Shown here: positions 34,695 to 45,874 of the stretch, in pieces | Layout of the letters: each line of letters opens with the position of its first letter | Numbering within the stretch: position 1 is the stretch's first letter | DNA from: Aldrovandia affinis | Taxonomy: Eukaryota; Chordata; Actinopteri; Notacanthiformes; Halosauridae | NCBI GenBank assembly: GCA_029706075.1 | Contig: JAINUG010000055.1 | Coordinates: 3,312,885 to 3,376,884 of the forward strand | Reading direction: 5' to 3' | DNA length: 64,000 nucleotides | The notes under the pieces: model-generated | Database searches by the model: none | Seen by the model: only the letters and a program-made list of their open reading frames with translations | Told to the model about the DNA's origin: nothing | Translations under genes and position numbers: made by a program

Positions 34695-35279
34695 CAGTAC
34701 CAGTCAAAAGTTTGAGTACACCTTACATCTGGATTACGGCTTCCTTCATATATCACTGTATCACTCCTTCATTCTTCAGCATGACCCGAAAATGAAAATG
34801 AAATGAAAATGACCCGAAACACACCTTGAAGTTGTACAAGAACTATCTGGTGAAGGAGGAACATGAAGGACAACTCAAACTAATGACCTGGCCTGCCCAG
34901 TGTCCAGACCTCAATCCCATAGAACTTGCATGGGACAAACTGGACAGAAGAGGCAAAGCAAAGTACCCCACAAGTGTCTCTGGGAATTGCTGCAGGAGAG
35001 CTGGGAAGACATGTCGGGTGATTTCCTCCTGAAACTTATTAACCAAACGGCCCATGTTTATGAGGCTGTTACCATGGCAAAGTGTGGCTATATTGAGGAA
35101 TCCAAGATTCAATTTTCAATTCAATTTTCTTGAACATTGCTTTGATGTTCCTTTTGTTTATTGTTACATGCATTTTTATTTTTTATTTTATTTACGGAAA
35201 CGTATATGGTGTAAAACATTGTCAATTATGAGATAAACCTAGTTTCCAGCAGGTGTGCTCAAACTTTTGACTGGTACTG
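34695..35279 (+). mobile_element. Internally deleted Tc1 element
   Basis: TA-flanked ends CAGTACCAGTCAAAAGTTTG and its complement, ending TTTTGACTGGTACTG. Length 585 bp, against about 1.6 kb for a complete Tc1. Both sides are (TA)n. A second fragment of the family is at 60485-60667. Confidence 0.88.
34793..35100 (+). pseudogene. Tc1 transposase C-terminal remnant
   Basis: Encodes NDPKHTLK, then WPAQCPDLNPIELAWDKLDR, the region around the second Asp and the catalytic Glu of DD34E transposases, and then breaks by frameshift; KYPTSVSG follows. Sequence before DPKH is a short ATGAAAATG-type duplication, so the first Asp and DNA-binding domains are deleted. Non-functional. Confidence 0.82.
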
Positions 35280-35280
35280 T

Positions 35281-35303
35281 ATATATATATATATATATAT
35301 ATA
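35281..35303. repeat. (AT)n between two Tc1 elements
   Basis: About 22 bp of alternating AT separating the TA-flanked ends of two unrelated Tc1 elements. Confidence 0.95.
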
Positions 35304-36661
35304 CAGCCAGATCCATAAATATTTGGCATATTGACGAAGTTATTATTATTGTAGCTGTCTGCTGACTTTCAGCTTTAATTTGAGGGTATTTACATCCAAA
35401 TTGGGTGAACGGTGTAAGAATTACAGCACTTTTTATAAGTGGCCCCCCCCTTTTTAAGGGACCAAAGGTAATTGGAGAATTGGCTGCTTAGCCGTTCCAT
35501 GGCCAGGTGTGTGTTATTCCCTCATTATTTCATTTACAATAAGCAGATAAAAGGTGGATGACATTAGAATTATTTCCCTGGTGAAGAAAAACCCCTTCAC
35601 AACAGTTGACCAGATCAAGAACACCCTACAGGAGGTAGGTGTATCTGTGGTAAAGTCAAATCAAGTCAAATCAAGAGAAGACTTCACCAGAGTAAATACA
35701 GAGGGTTTACCACAAGATGTAAACCATTGGTAAGCCTCAAAAACAGGAAGACCAGATTAGAGTTAGATTAGATTAGAGTAAACATCTCAAAAAGCCTGTA
35801 CAGTTCTGGAACAACATCCTATGGACAGATGAGACAAAGATCAACTTGTACCAGAATGATGGGAAGAGAAGAGTATGGAGAAGGGAAGGAACTGCTCATG
35901 ATCCGAAGCATACCACCTCATCTGTGAAGCATGGTGGAGGTAGTGTTATGGCGTGGGCATGTATGGTTGCTAATGGAACTGGGTCCCTTATATCTATTGA
36001 TGATGTGACTGCTGACAAAAGCAGCAGGATGAATTCTGAAATGTATAGGGCTATATTATCTGCTCAGATTCAGCCAAATGCTTCAAAACTCATTGGACGG
36101 CGATTCACAGTGCAGATGGACAATGACCCAAAGCATACTGCGAAAGCAACCCAATACATTTTTAAGGCAAATACGTGGAATGTTCTGCAATGGCCAAGTC
36201 AATCACCTGACCTGAATCCAATTGAGCATGCATTTCACTTGCTGAAGGCAAAACGCCCCAAGAACAAGCAGGAACTGAAGACAGTGGCAGTAAAGGCCTG
36301 GCAGAGCATCACCAGGGAAGAAACCCAGCGTCTGGTGATGTCTATGAGTTCCAGACTTCAGGCTTCAGGGCATTGACTGCAAAGGATTTGCAACCAAGTA
36401 TTAAAAATGTAAATGTAATTTATGATTATGTTAGTTTGTCCAATTACTTTTGAGCCCCTAAAATTGGGGGGGGGACTATGTATAAAAATGTTTGTAATTC
36501 CTACACGGTTCATACAATATTTTTGACAAAACCCTTAAATTAAAGCTGAAAGTCTACCTTAAAGCACATCTTGATTGTTCCATTTCAAATCCATTATGCT
36601 GGCATACAGAGAAAAAATGATGAAAATTGTGTCACTGTCCAAATGCGTATGGACCTGACTG
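35304..36661 (+). mobile_element. Tc1 element, near full length, CAGCCAGATCCATAAAT ends
   Basis: The left end, CAGCCAGATCCATAAATATT, pairs with the right end ATACGCATTTGGACAGTGAC..GTCAGGTCCAT on the opposite strand. TA lies on both sides (35302-35303 and 36662-36663). Length 1358 bp. Carries a broken transposase. Confidence 0.88.
35573..36376 (+). pseudogene. Tc1 DD34E transposase, frameshifted N-terminus
   Basis: The catalytic domain is open from about 35822 to 36376: WTDET (Asp, codon at 35828), then MDNDPKHTA (Asp, 36119), then NPIE (Glu, 36224), which gives 34 intervening residues between the second Asp and Glu, the classical Tc1 spacing. A glycine-rich HGGGSVMAW block lies between. The upstream DNA-binding region (KKNPFTTVDQIKNTL near 35588) is separated from it by small duplications (AAGTCAAATC at about 35655 and GATTAGAGTTAGATTAG near 35755) that shift the frame. 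The enzyme would catalyse cut-and-paste at TA; this copy is broken upstream, though its catalytic residues survive. Confidence 0.88.
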
Positions 36662-36670
36662 TATATGTAT

Positions 36671-37236
36671 TGTGGTGTCCCCAGGGGTTGGGCGACACTC
36701 ACGGACCTTGCAGAGGGCGTAGGCAAGTTTAACAACACGGAGGAGGCAGTAATATAAGCAAAATGATGCTTTATTAAACAAACAAACACAAAACAAAGGG
36801 TGGGGTCTTCAGGGAATACAAACACAAAGTCCGCAATCCTTTCTCTTTGTCAATGTCCGTTCCAATCCAAAATCCAGGTCCAAGTCCACAATCCAGTCCG
36901 TAGTCGTTATCCAAAGCAATCCAATTTCAAACACAAAACAATTCCACAAACACTCTCTCCAAATCCTTTCCAAAACACTGGCTGGTCATACGACTTCACA
37001 GTTTTCTCTCTCTACAAATACACTCCACCAACACTCCGCAACTCCTTCCCACACACGTTCCGACTCCTCTCCCAGTGTAGTGGGAATCAGCCCTTTAAAT
37101 AGGCCTTGAAATGGCCTTCAGCTGGTCGTTTAGTCCCGTTGCCTTCACTTGGCTCAGGTGTGACTGTTGCCTGCTGGGAAATGTAGTGTTTCCTGGCGCC
37201 CATGTGTTGTAGGCCAGGCAGCCATTTCCTAGTGCA
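36671..37236 (-). mobile_element. Solo LTR (family 1) with alternative 5' end
   Basis: The + strand runs from TGTGGTGTCCCC to CCTAGTGCA. GTAT stands immediately before (36667-36670) and after (37237-37240). In sense orientation it starts TGCACTAGG, 18 bases inside the start of the copy at 24555. U3 with GGCCTATTTAAAGGG (minus strand) is retained. Inserted 9 bp from the end of a Tc1 element. Confidence 0.82.
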
Positions 37237-37300
37237 GTATATATATATACAAGATGTTCCATAAATGTTTACTTTGGATTATTATTACCAATTATTATTA

Positions 37301-37306
37301 TTTTTA

Positions 37307-37373
<67 letters not shown>
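37301..37373. repeat. (ATT)n trinucleotide repeat
   Basis: About 20 ATT/TTA units, nearly pure. Confidence 0.96.
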
Positions 37374-37401
37374 GTTTTATTATTCCTATTATTGCAACAG
37401 T

Positions 37402-37782
37402 TACAGTTAATTGCCAAAATACCATAATGTAGCAAACCATGTCTTAATAGGGCGTTGGGACACCACAAGTCTCCAGAACAGCTTCAGCTTTGCATATGGT
37501 TTACATAGTTTTCATGCTCATCAAACCATTCAGTGACCACTCATGCCCTGTGGATGGGGGCATTGCGATCCTGGAAGAGACCACTCCCATCAGGATAGAA
37601 ACGCTTCACCATAGGATAAATATGGTCAATCTAAATGGCTTTGTATTTATTGGCATTTACCTTGCCATCTAAGGGGTTGAGTGGACCTAAACCGTGTCAG
37701 GAAAATTCACCTCACACCATAACATAGCCGCCAGCACCCTTCATTTACTCAAGAGTTCCCTTTATTTTGGCAGTTATCTGTA
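37402..37782. mobile_element. MITE, CAGTTAATTGCCAAAAT ends
   Basis: Larger member (381 bp) of the family at 28405, TA-flanked, with CATCTAAGGGGTTGAGTGGACC and CACACCATAACATAGC in the interior and TTTATTTTGGCAG at the right end. Confidence 0.85.
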
Positions 37783-39620
37783 TCTCTCAAACAGAGGAGA
37801 AGAAGACAGATTCCAATTTCTTATACCAGGGTAAAAGTGGGAGATCCAGGAAGACATTTGACTGTTGAAATGAAAGACGGGCCTTGAGGAGCAGAATGTA
37901 ATTTTCTCTCAATCTCCCCCATCTCCCCTTTCTGCGGCAGCGTGGGGCTTTTTGCTCGCGAGCCCGTCTTGTTCTCCTCTTTAACCGCCCCACCTCTTCA
38001 GCCTCACTCAACGCTTCGGCAGCGGGAACGTGAGCGGTCTGTGATGCCACATAGACAGACGCGCTCGCCTCTTCGACTTCAATTTCACCCACCCTCAGAT
38101 TAAGGACGAAACCAGATAGAAGGAAATTCATGTTCATTCATGGGAAATATATCACCACCCCCCATTTAAAAACAAAACAGAAAAACACACTACAAGTTGC
38201 CGAATAAGTATGCAGAAAACTGTCAGGTTACGTAAGTAAGTTAACATACCTTTATTCCCCCGTTAAATAAAACGTGTCCAAAGCTGTTTCTGTACAAATC
38301 GCAAAATATACATTTTTTTAAATGAAGTGCTTTTTAAAGACTGTCCATCACATCCCACTCCTTAGTTTTCCCACCGTCTCCACTGCTATTGACTTGATTC
38401 ATGGTCAGTAAGAGTCAGCTTTCCAATGCGCGGGTGGCACTGTGGAGTTAAGGTTTGAAAAGTTTACTGTAATAAATAGACTCTGTCAGCGATTTCTTGA
38501 GTTATTTCTTTTTTATCAGCATGCACCCCCCCCCACCGACAGACATCACCCAAGGATTACATTTAAGGGGATGATAATTGTGAGCTGACAATTCTCTGAG
38601 GGAGTAAAGTGTACTGCAGTGGGAGACAGACCTGAGTTGGTTTCGAATGTGCGAAAGTAAAGGCGAAGGTTCGCAATCAATTTCAAACTTTTTTTTATGC
38701 TAGTGTAGCCTGGCGAACATTAGCTTTCTGTTCGCTATTAACGTTTTGCGAACATAAGCGAACGGTTTGAGAACACGGTGTGTGTGGTGAGCCAAAATGG
38801 CGGCGGGTGATGCTGGCCAGAGGGAGATGGGTTTGCTTTAAACAAGTTGGACATTTCATAAAACCTGTTTCAAAGATCAAAGTTTCGCCTTTTCGAAGAA
38901 AAAGGTTTGCCATGAACATTCTGGGCTGTTCGCTGTTCGCAAATTTAAACGCAATTTGACAGCAGCTCCAGAACGGGGGTCAGTGAGGGAGTCCCGGGGA
39001 TCTTCAGCAAAAATGAACAAACTATCCAGAATATTTCCTCATCCACAATATTCCTGACATCCCCACATTCCTGTGATAGCTAACAGAAAACTGGGAAATG
39101 TGACAGAAAATGGGATAATATCAGAAACAAAATTCTAGCAGCTAGCGCGCTATGTTGGCGGGTCAGATGGATCCTGGGATTCATAACATAAGTCCCACCC
39201 ACATTTTAACAATATGGCCGTGCCCATGAGTGGGGTCAGGAATATTGTGGATATGTCCATATTTCATAAATTATTAGATTAATAGACTTCCAGATGAAAT
39301 ACACCTTGTCTGGTTTACACCTCCTTGGTAATAATAGTGATTCTGATTGCTGCGATTATGAAATATTCATATTGTACTATTGTACAATGAAGAGCTGTGT
39401 AGTCTCACATACATGACATCATGACATTTAACTTTGCTTTTGAAGATGGTCCCATCAATTGAACTTTTGGATTATTGTTATTATTAGGAACAGAGACCAG
39501 TTTTAATTTCTCAGACCACGCACAATTGGGAGATCCAGGCAGAGCTCTGAGGAGGTATGCAGGTTGAAATGAAAGACAGGTCTCGAGGAGCAGAATGCAA
39601 TTTTCTGCCGATGCCTCTCT
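37783..39620. other. Low-copy sequence with a direct duplication
   Basis: 37803-37913 and 39489-39609 share GGGAGATCCAGG, TTGAAATGAAAGAC and GAGGAGCAGAATG in the same orientation. Near 38690-38960 the words GCGAACA/TGTTCGC occur repeatedly and may belong to an unclassified element. No gene identified. Confidence 0.5.
37803..37913 (+). repeat. Dispersed duplicate, copy 1 (partner at 39489-39609)
   Basis: Blocks of 10-20 identical bases in the same order in both copies, spaced 1.69 kb apart. On the minus strand both could code a similar short peptide (ILLL..LSFQ), but no start, splice site or longer frame supports a gene. Confidence 0.7.
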
Positions 39621-41180
39621 CACTGCCACTGTGTTAAATAACCAGTGCTTTTCAGCCCGTAGTGGGTGGGGGTCAAAATGTCACGCGTCGACCATTTCAC
39701 CCGGGTGGGGGTGTGCTCAGCCACTTTGGTTGGGGGATGGGATGGGGGGGGCGGGTCATTTCAGGGGGCCTGGAGATGACATGAAAGGGGAAACGTATGG
39801 GGACCCCTTGTGCTGGAGGAAGGGCGCGGCCGACTGGCGGGACGGGACCCGTCTCACCGGCCCCGAACCGGTACCCTCCTCGCGACGTGCCGGCTGAGAG
39901 ATGTAGCTGTTTATCAGAGCTGACAGAATTTATTGCCCAGTCTGGGAGCCTGTGTGTTAACAGCATGAACAAAACAAGGAGAGAGAGAGAGAGGGGGGAA
40001 GAAAGAAAGAGCGAACGAAAGAAAGAAGAAGAAGAAAAAAACACACACTCCCACTGACAACACAGCTGGAATTTCTTTGTCCGCTCAAACGGCACAGTTA
40101 TAAAACCACTGCAATCTGGCTAACGCTAACAAAAGACTGAAAAGGGTGATGTTATTTCATCTGAAAATGATGAAGAGGGGGTCGGGGGCGGGGGGGGGGC
40201 GTTAGGGGGAAGGATGCCGTGAAAAAGGGTCTTGATGAGCGGTTTATGTTTGGATGAATACGCTCTCTTTGTGGCTCTCCGGGTTATGCGTCTAATTTTG
40301 TTTTTATTTTTAGCCCCAGTTACTTACTTCTGGGATTTGGCGCAGAGTTGATTGCCATGTTCGTAGCCCCGTCAGTTTTTGACAGGGGTGACCGGTGCAC
40401 CTGTGTCGGCCTGTCTGGGGCCAGCAGTGATCACTGCGTGGGGGTGGGCGGGCGGGCGGGGGGTGGGTTTCGGATTTCAGGAAAACGGACGTCTCTCTCC
40501 CGACCGCGTAGGCCCGGTGCTGAGCGGACGTTTTAGCTCGCGCAAAGGGAGCGCGAGCGCTAAGCTAACGTGGGAGTGGGACTCAAGTGACAGAGAACGC
40601 CCGCCTCCCTTGCCCATTGTTTCTGGGAATGGACGTGACTGAGAATACTGTGGCGAAAAAAAAGTGTGTGCCCCCAGCTTGAAGGCCGTGAAAAAGGGCC
40701 ATGTGCATGGTAGGTCATGTAGAGAACAATAGAAAAACACATTGTTCTAGATTGATTTGGCATTATCCAACTCTTCCATTCTGTGAGATATGGGCCTTGC
40801 AGAGGGTGAGATGGGAGAAGCTTTTTATTAATTTTTTAGTCACCATCCACTTAACCACCAGTATTGCTTTTTCCAAGACAGTGTGTAGACAGATTTTTAT
40901 TTTTTACCCTTTTTCAGAAATTACTTGTGTCAGTTTCTCTCTCGAGATTAATAATAAAAATATATATTTCTCTTTTGGTGCCTGGATCAGAAATGAGGTG
41001 GAGGTGACTTGCTCCATCAGAGCTGCTGGTGTTTTTCATGTCCAGCAAAAAAAATAAGATTTTGACATCTGACATTTTGGGGTTAAGGCTTCATTTTCAT
41101 CAGTGCTTGAGCATAATTATTTAATCATGAAATTGACTTAAAATCATCTTGTTTGCTTATGTTGTGTGTAATGTATCAAA
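39621..41180. other. Low-copy sequence
   Basis: G-rich patches near 39660-39760 and 40180-40210; GA repeat near 39975-40040. No domain in the open frames. Confidence 0.5.
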
Positions 41181-41189
41181 ATATATATG

Positions 41190-41313
41190 GGCTGTAGGGT
41201 GGCTCAGTGCTGTTAAGACACTGCTCTATTGTGTGGATGGGCCCCACGGTCTGCATCCTGTTAAGGCACTGTTCTACTGGGTGGATGAGCCCCACAGTCC
41301 GCATCCTGTTAAG
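41190..41313 (+). repeat. 48 bp tandem duplication with tRNA-like head
   Basis: GTTAAG(A/G)CACTG(C/T)TCTA..GGATG(G/A)GCCCCAC is repeated at 41212 and 41260. The preceding GGCTGTAGGGTGGCTCAGTG resembles a tRNA-derived SINE head, and an A-run follows. Possibly a small SINE with duplicated body. Confidence 0.6.
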
Positions 41314-44300
41314 AAAAAAAAACAAAAATATATATATCTTTAAAAATCTAATTTCAATACTTTTCCCCTCAGTTCTCAATTATTATTTTCATTTGGTTCA
41401 AGCAATATAAAATGTGATTTTACTGGATGAAATTGATTGAGGGGAAAACGATCTAATGTATAATTTGTGATGAAAAATGTGAACCATTACAGCCATGCAC
41501 TAAACCTGGTTCATTACATTGAAGAGGTAAAAAGAGCCCAACTAAATCAAACAGACAACTTGCCTCAGAGTAATGTGCTCATATATTGAGTGCCTTTAAA
41601 TCCATTCAACGTGCTGAGCTGCCTGCCTTTTACCAGCACTGAAGCAACAGTTGGTAAACAGCTAAAGTGAGACGTACACTGACAAGCTCAGACTTTTCCT
41701 CAGAAAATAAAGAAAGGGGGGGGGGGGAACAAAGTGAATGGATACTTGCGGAAAGCTTGTTCCTCTTGCGGTAACCATGGCAACCACCCCATTCCCCCCC
41801 TCCCCAATTCCTAAGCAGAAGAGACGAATGTTTAACAGGGACACATCAGTAATTCTCCAGAGCATGTGGGCTGGGAATGCTAAATTACAGGGTCTGTTTT
41901 GTCACCATTGTTTTGTCGCGGCAAACGCACACATATTACCCAAAGCCCTTCTCTGTACTGGAGAGAACACTTTTCATCTCGGGCACGAACACGCATTAAT
42001 GTGACTGTTTGTGGTTCTTTACTCCCACTCCCCCCCCGCCTCCCCCTGAAGGCATTGTGTCTAGAGGCTTCCGCTCCATTGTCAGAGCTAATGTCAGTAT
42101 TTCATTTCCGTTCTGCGATGTTAAAATTAGCTGCTATTTTAAGGAAGTCATCCGTTGAAACCCCTCTCCATTAGGAAGTAAAATTGTATTCACCGTCCTA
42201 AACCGGAACAAGTTACACCGCGATCTCTACACTACAAAAGTAGTGTTGTTGTATAAACTTGATACGTGATTTGTGTTGATAGGCTAGGCCACGGTTTTAA
42301 TCGAATCGGCCCCAGGATTAAGGAGTTAAGGACCCCTGAATGGGGTGTGTTTTTAGATTTTTTGAATGGGCTGAATATTTGAATTTGTGCATTTATAATG
42401 AAATTAACGGCCTGTTGTTGGTCACAAAAATGCTGTTCTAAAACAATTTGTTATATTAGAAAAGTAAAATAAATTGCATTTAGGAAAAAAAAAACCTCTC
42501 ATTGGAAGTTGAAACCAAAATAATTATTTTAAAATAGGTGAAAAAATGTTGCGAGTTCAATTATGACAAGAAAACAAGAATAAAGTATTTATTTCATTTA
42601 TTTAACTAACTAACGTCTGATCCGTTTGGAAAGCTGACGTTTGCTCTGTGGCCGGAAAACCAGTCGAGCACCTCGTTAGGTGTGGCATATTCCATTCTGG
42701 AATAACTGTGAAAATATTTGTATGACTGTCTTATGGCATTTGTCTCATAACAAGGAAAATGTCTTATGATATTCTCATATGTCATAGGTTGAGGGGGGGG
42801 TCAGCTTCCGTTAGTTACCTGAGCTGACACCACCTGACTTCACCTGAACTGACCCTGTGCCATCACATACACTCTCTCCTACATCAACAGCTTTGATCAA
42901 CTCATTTCCATCGGAGAATGAGAAGACGGGATATGCGTTTTATGGCGGACTCAATCAACCTTTCGTCCTTAACTTTCACTTGCAAATAAACGCAAGTGTT
43001 TCTTGTTTTTTTTCCCTTCACGGTCACCGTTTGACGAGTTCATTTGCCCGATCGCGAACCGTGCTCGTTTGCCGAAGACAAACCCCCCAAACCCCCGCTA
43101 ACACACAACTCAAAGTCAGAGGCAAACATTGAATGAATTCAGGCCTCAATTGAAATTTGTCGGAACGTTAGAATCCCGTGCTGTGACGTATGACGGGCGG
43201 CTTAAATCTCGGGCCTTGTTCCCGAAGGAAGGCATCAATGTTGTAGCTGTTGATTTATCGAAGCAGGAGTCCAGAGTGTTGGATGAACACGTGTGTTTCA
43301 GTGCCGGCCCTTTAAGAAGTGCGCAAACACACACGAACGCCCCTCCCCCTCCGCCAGAGAGGAAAGGGCCACAAGGCTCATGGATCGCTGTCAGGAACCC
43401 GGGACGCGTGATGGAGAGGACCGCAGCGACGGAGAACGCCGTAAGCTCTCTTCACGAAGCGCACCGACGACCAAGCGGCGTAGCCCCGCACGTGCTCCCC
43501 GAAACGCATCGTCATAAGCACAAGTACACATCTTTCCGCTGCGGGTGAAGAGCTGGGTTTAACATTTCATTTCACCCGGATAGATGCCTGTAGGGTGACA
43601 ACCCGGCTCTTTTTTTTATTAAAGATACATCCTTTTCTTTTCTTTTTCCCCTTCCTCCCTTTACCACTTTTATGTTGTTTTCTTAAAGAGATTAAAAGCG
43701 CAGTTGTTTCATGTAAAACCAAAAAAACAACAATTAAGAGGTAACCCGATTGAAGTACCTCCCTTACTTGCACCCTCCCCAACCCCGGTTAATATTCATG
43801 CAGGTTAGATTTACTCATGCTATCTTTGATCCTTTTATTCATTCTTGTATTTATTATTTGAACCTTTTATTTAGGAGACGACACGGGATAAAGCTAACGG
43901 GGTTAGCGTTGGCGACGGTGGTGGCAGGAATGATGAAAACAATGAGCGAATAAAACACCTGGAGGCTCTCGGAAACAAAAACAATACAAAAAAAGAATGG
44001 AAAAAAATCCGCCGGCGTTTGGTGTTGGACAGGTCCGGACACGTCGCAGGATTTCTAGGAATGATGAGATGAGAGGGTCTTTGTTCCAGCAGCGGAGTGT
44101 GTGTGTGTGTGCGCGTGTGTGCGTGCTCTTAAATCTCACCCAACTTTAGCCTCTTATCTGGTCTGATCTGCTGGGTGTTGTTGAGGTATTCGGTCGGGGG
44201 GTGGGTGGGGGTGGTGGGGCCATACCTGCCCCGTTAATCACAAGGGGAGCTGGTAAGGGGGAAGGGCATGGCTGCTGCGAGCTATGATTCCAGCGATGAT

Positions 44301-44703
44301 TTTCTCCCCTCTGGTGGGGCGTCCGAGCCGACCTGGCTGCGGGAACACCTGTAAGTGTCTCTCTCACTCGTGTAAATGAGAGAGGCCCTGAACTGCCCTG
44401 ACCTCGAGACGGACGGAGAGGAGGAGAGGAGATGAGGCGAACGGTGTCCTTCTGTACGCATCCCCGTGCGCAGATACGCTCTCCCCCTTCACCGCCATTC
44501 CCGTGCTCCATCTGCTGTTCCTGCTCAGTGTGTCATCACACAGAGCCCCCCTCAGAGTCCCCCCGCCCCCTCCTGGTATTCCCAAAACGTCCCCCCGCAC
44601 CCACGTTCCTTTGGACCGTTTAAATACATTTAAAAAAGGTTAGAGGTAAAAAGGGACAAATGAAACCATCATATAAAACAAAAATAGCGCAGAGCAGATT
44701 GCA
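41314..44703. other. Low-copy sequence
   Basis: 3.4 kb with few repeats: C-runs near 42033, (TG)n at about 44097-44128. 43110-43560 and 42040-42260 have complex, balanced sequence but no recognisable exon. Confidence 0.45.
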
Positions 44704-44930
44704 GTTTGCCTCTCTTCACCCCACTCTCACCCTCTTTCCTCGCTCCCCCTCATCCTCCTGTCCCCCTGCCCTTGCCTCCCCCACCCCAGTCTCATCCCCC
44801 TTCCCTCGCCCCTCCACCCCACTCTCGCCACCCCTCATCCCACTCTCACCCTCCTGTCCCCCTCCCTGGCCTCCATCCACCCCAGTCTCGTCCCCCATTC
44901 CCCCACCCTTGCCACTCCCTCGTAAACTGT
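44704..44930. repeat. C-rich minisatellite, about 110 bp period, two copies
   Basis: CCCCACTCTC..CATCCTCCTGTCCCCCT..CCCCAGTCTC occurs twice. Pro/Ser-rich frames are artefacts. Confidence 0.8.
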
Positions 44931-45288
44931 AAACTATCCGTCCGACTCGTCTTGCTTTTTTAGTGCTGCTCTTTCGAGTCTCGCCGCATCATGATCACTT
45001 TACGAGTTCCCTCGCAAAGTTCGAAAGCGGTCGTGGCCCCGTCTGCTTTGGCAGAGGCCCCCGCGTTCAGCAGAGATGACTGAAGAGCTTCCCGTATTCA
45101 CCCCCGAGCCTAAAAATACACCCCCCCCACACCACCCCTGGGGAGAGCTCCATCAGCCAAGTTGTTGATCCCCAGTGCCATTTTTATTTATTCTTTTTTG
45201 GATGATCTCAGTCGCGGCAGTTAAAGAATTTCCATCCGCCGGCAAACAATATTCTTTGCCCTTTGAGGAACAAAAAAAATAAAGAAAC
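44931..45288. other. Low-copy sequence
   Basis: Balanced complex sequence near 45150-45270; nothing recognised. Confidence 0.5.
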
Positions 45289-45499
45289 ATTACAGGCATT
45301 TAGCAGACGCACTTATCCAGAACAACTTACACAGTTCTTTACATACAATTCATTTATACAGTTGGATATTTACTGAAGCAATTTGAGTTAAGTATCTTGC
45401 TTAAGGGTACAATGGTAGTGCCCCACCTGGGATTGAACCTGCAACCTTTGTGTGTCAAGCCCAGTTCCTTAACCATTATGCTAACATTGCCGCCCAACA
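45289..45499 (-). mobile_element. tRNA-derived SINE with L2-type tail (same family as 12555)
   Basis: Minus-strand reading: GGCGGCAATGTTAGCAT head, GCAGGTTCAATCCC (B box), GTACCCTTAAGCAAG body and the tail TTCTGGATAAGTG..GCTAAATGCCTGTAATG with TGTAATG end. Its 5' head is split by the SINE at 45500. Confidence 0.86.
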
Positions 45500-45862
45500 G
45501 GGCGGCACGGTGGTGCAGTGGATAGCGCTGTCGCCTCACAGTAAGAAGGTCTCGGGTTCGAATCCAGGCCGGGGCCTTTCTGTGTGGAGTTTGCATGTTT
45601 CCCCCGTGTCCGCGTGGGTTTCCTCCGGGTACTCCGGTTTCCTCCCACAGTCCAAAAAGACATGCACGTTAGGCTAATTGGAGAGTCTAAATTGCCCGTA
45701 GGCATGAGTGTGTGAGTGAATGGTGTGTGTGCCCTGCGATGGATTGGCGACCTGTCCAGGGTGTATTCCTGCCTCTCGCCCGGAACGCATGCTGGGATAG
45801 GCTCCAGCCCCCCGCGACCCTGACCAGGAATAAGCGGCTTAGACAATGGATGGATGGATGGA
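45500..45862 (+). mobile_element. Recent tRNA-derived SINE with (TGGA)n tail, 12 bp target duplication
   Basis: GGCGGCACGGTGGTGCAGTGG head with A box, GGGTTCGAATCC (B box), the fish-typical GTTTCCTCCGGGTACTCC body, a CR1/L2-like 3' region GGGATAGGCTCCAGC..AATAAGCGGCTTAGA and a TGGATGGATGGA tail. The 12 bp TGCCGCCCAACA flanks it exactly at 45488-45499 and 45863-45874, proving target-primed insertion. Confidence 0.93.
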
Positions 45863-45874
45863 TGCCGCCCAACA

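Noticed and set aside
38690-38960. hAT-like transposon suggested by repeated GCGAAC/GTTCGC words
   Set aside because: I could not define two inverted ends or a target duplication, so it is mentioned only within the low-copy entry.
43129-43548. 139-codon open frame
   Set aside because: Overlaps open frames on the other strand in GC-rich DNA; no recognised motif.
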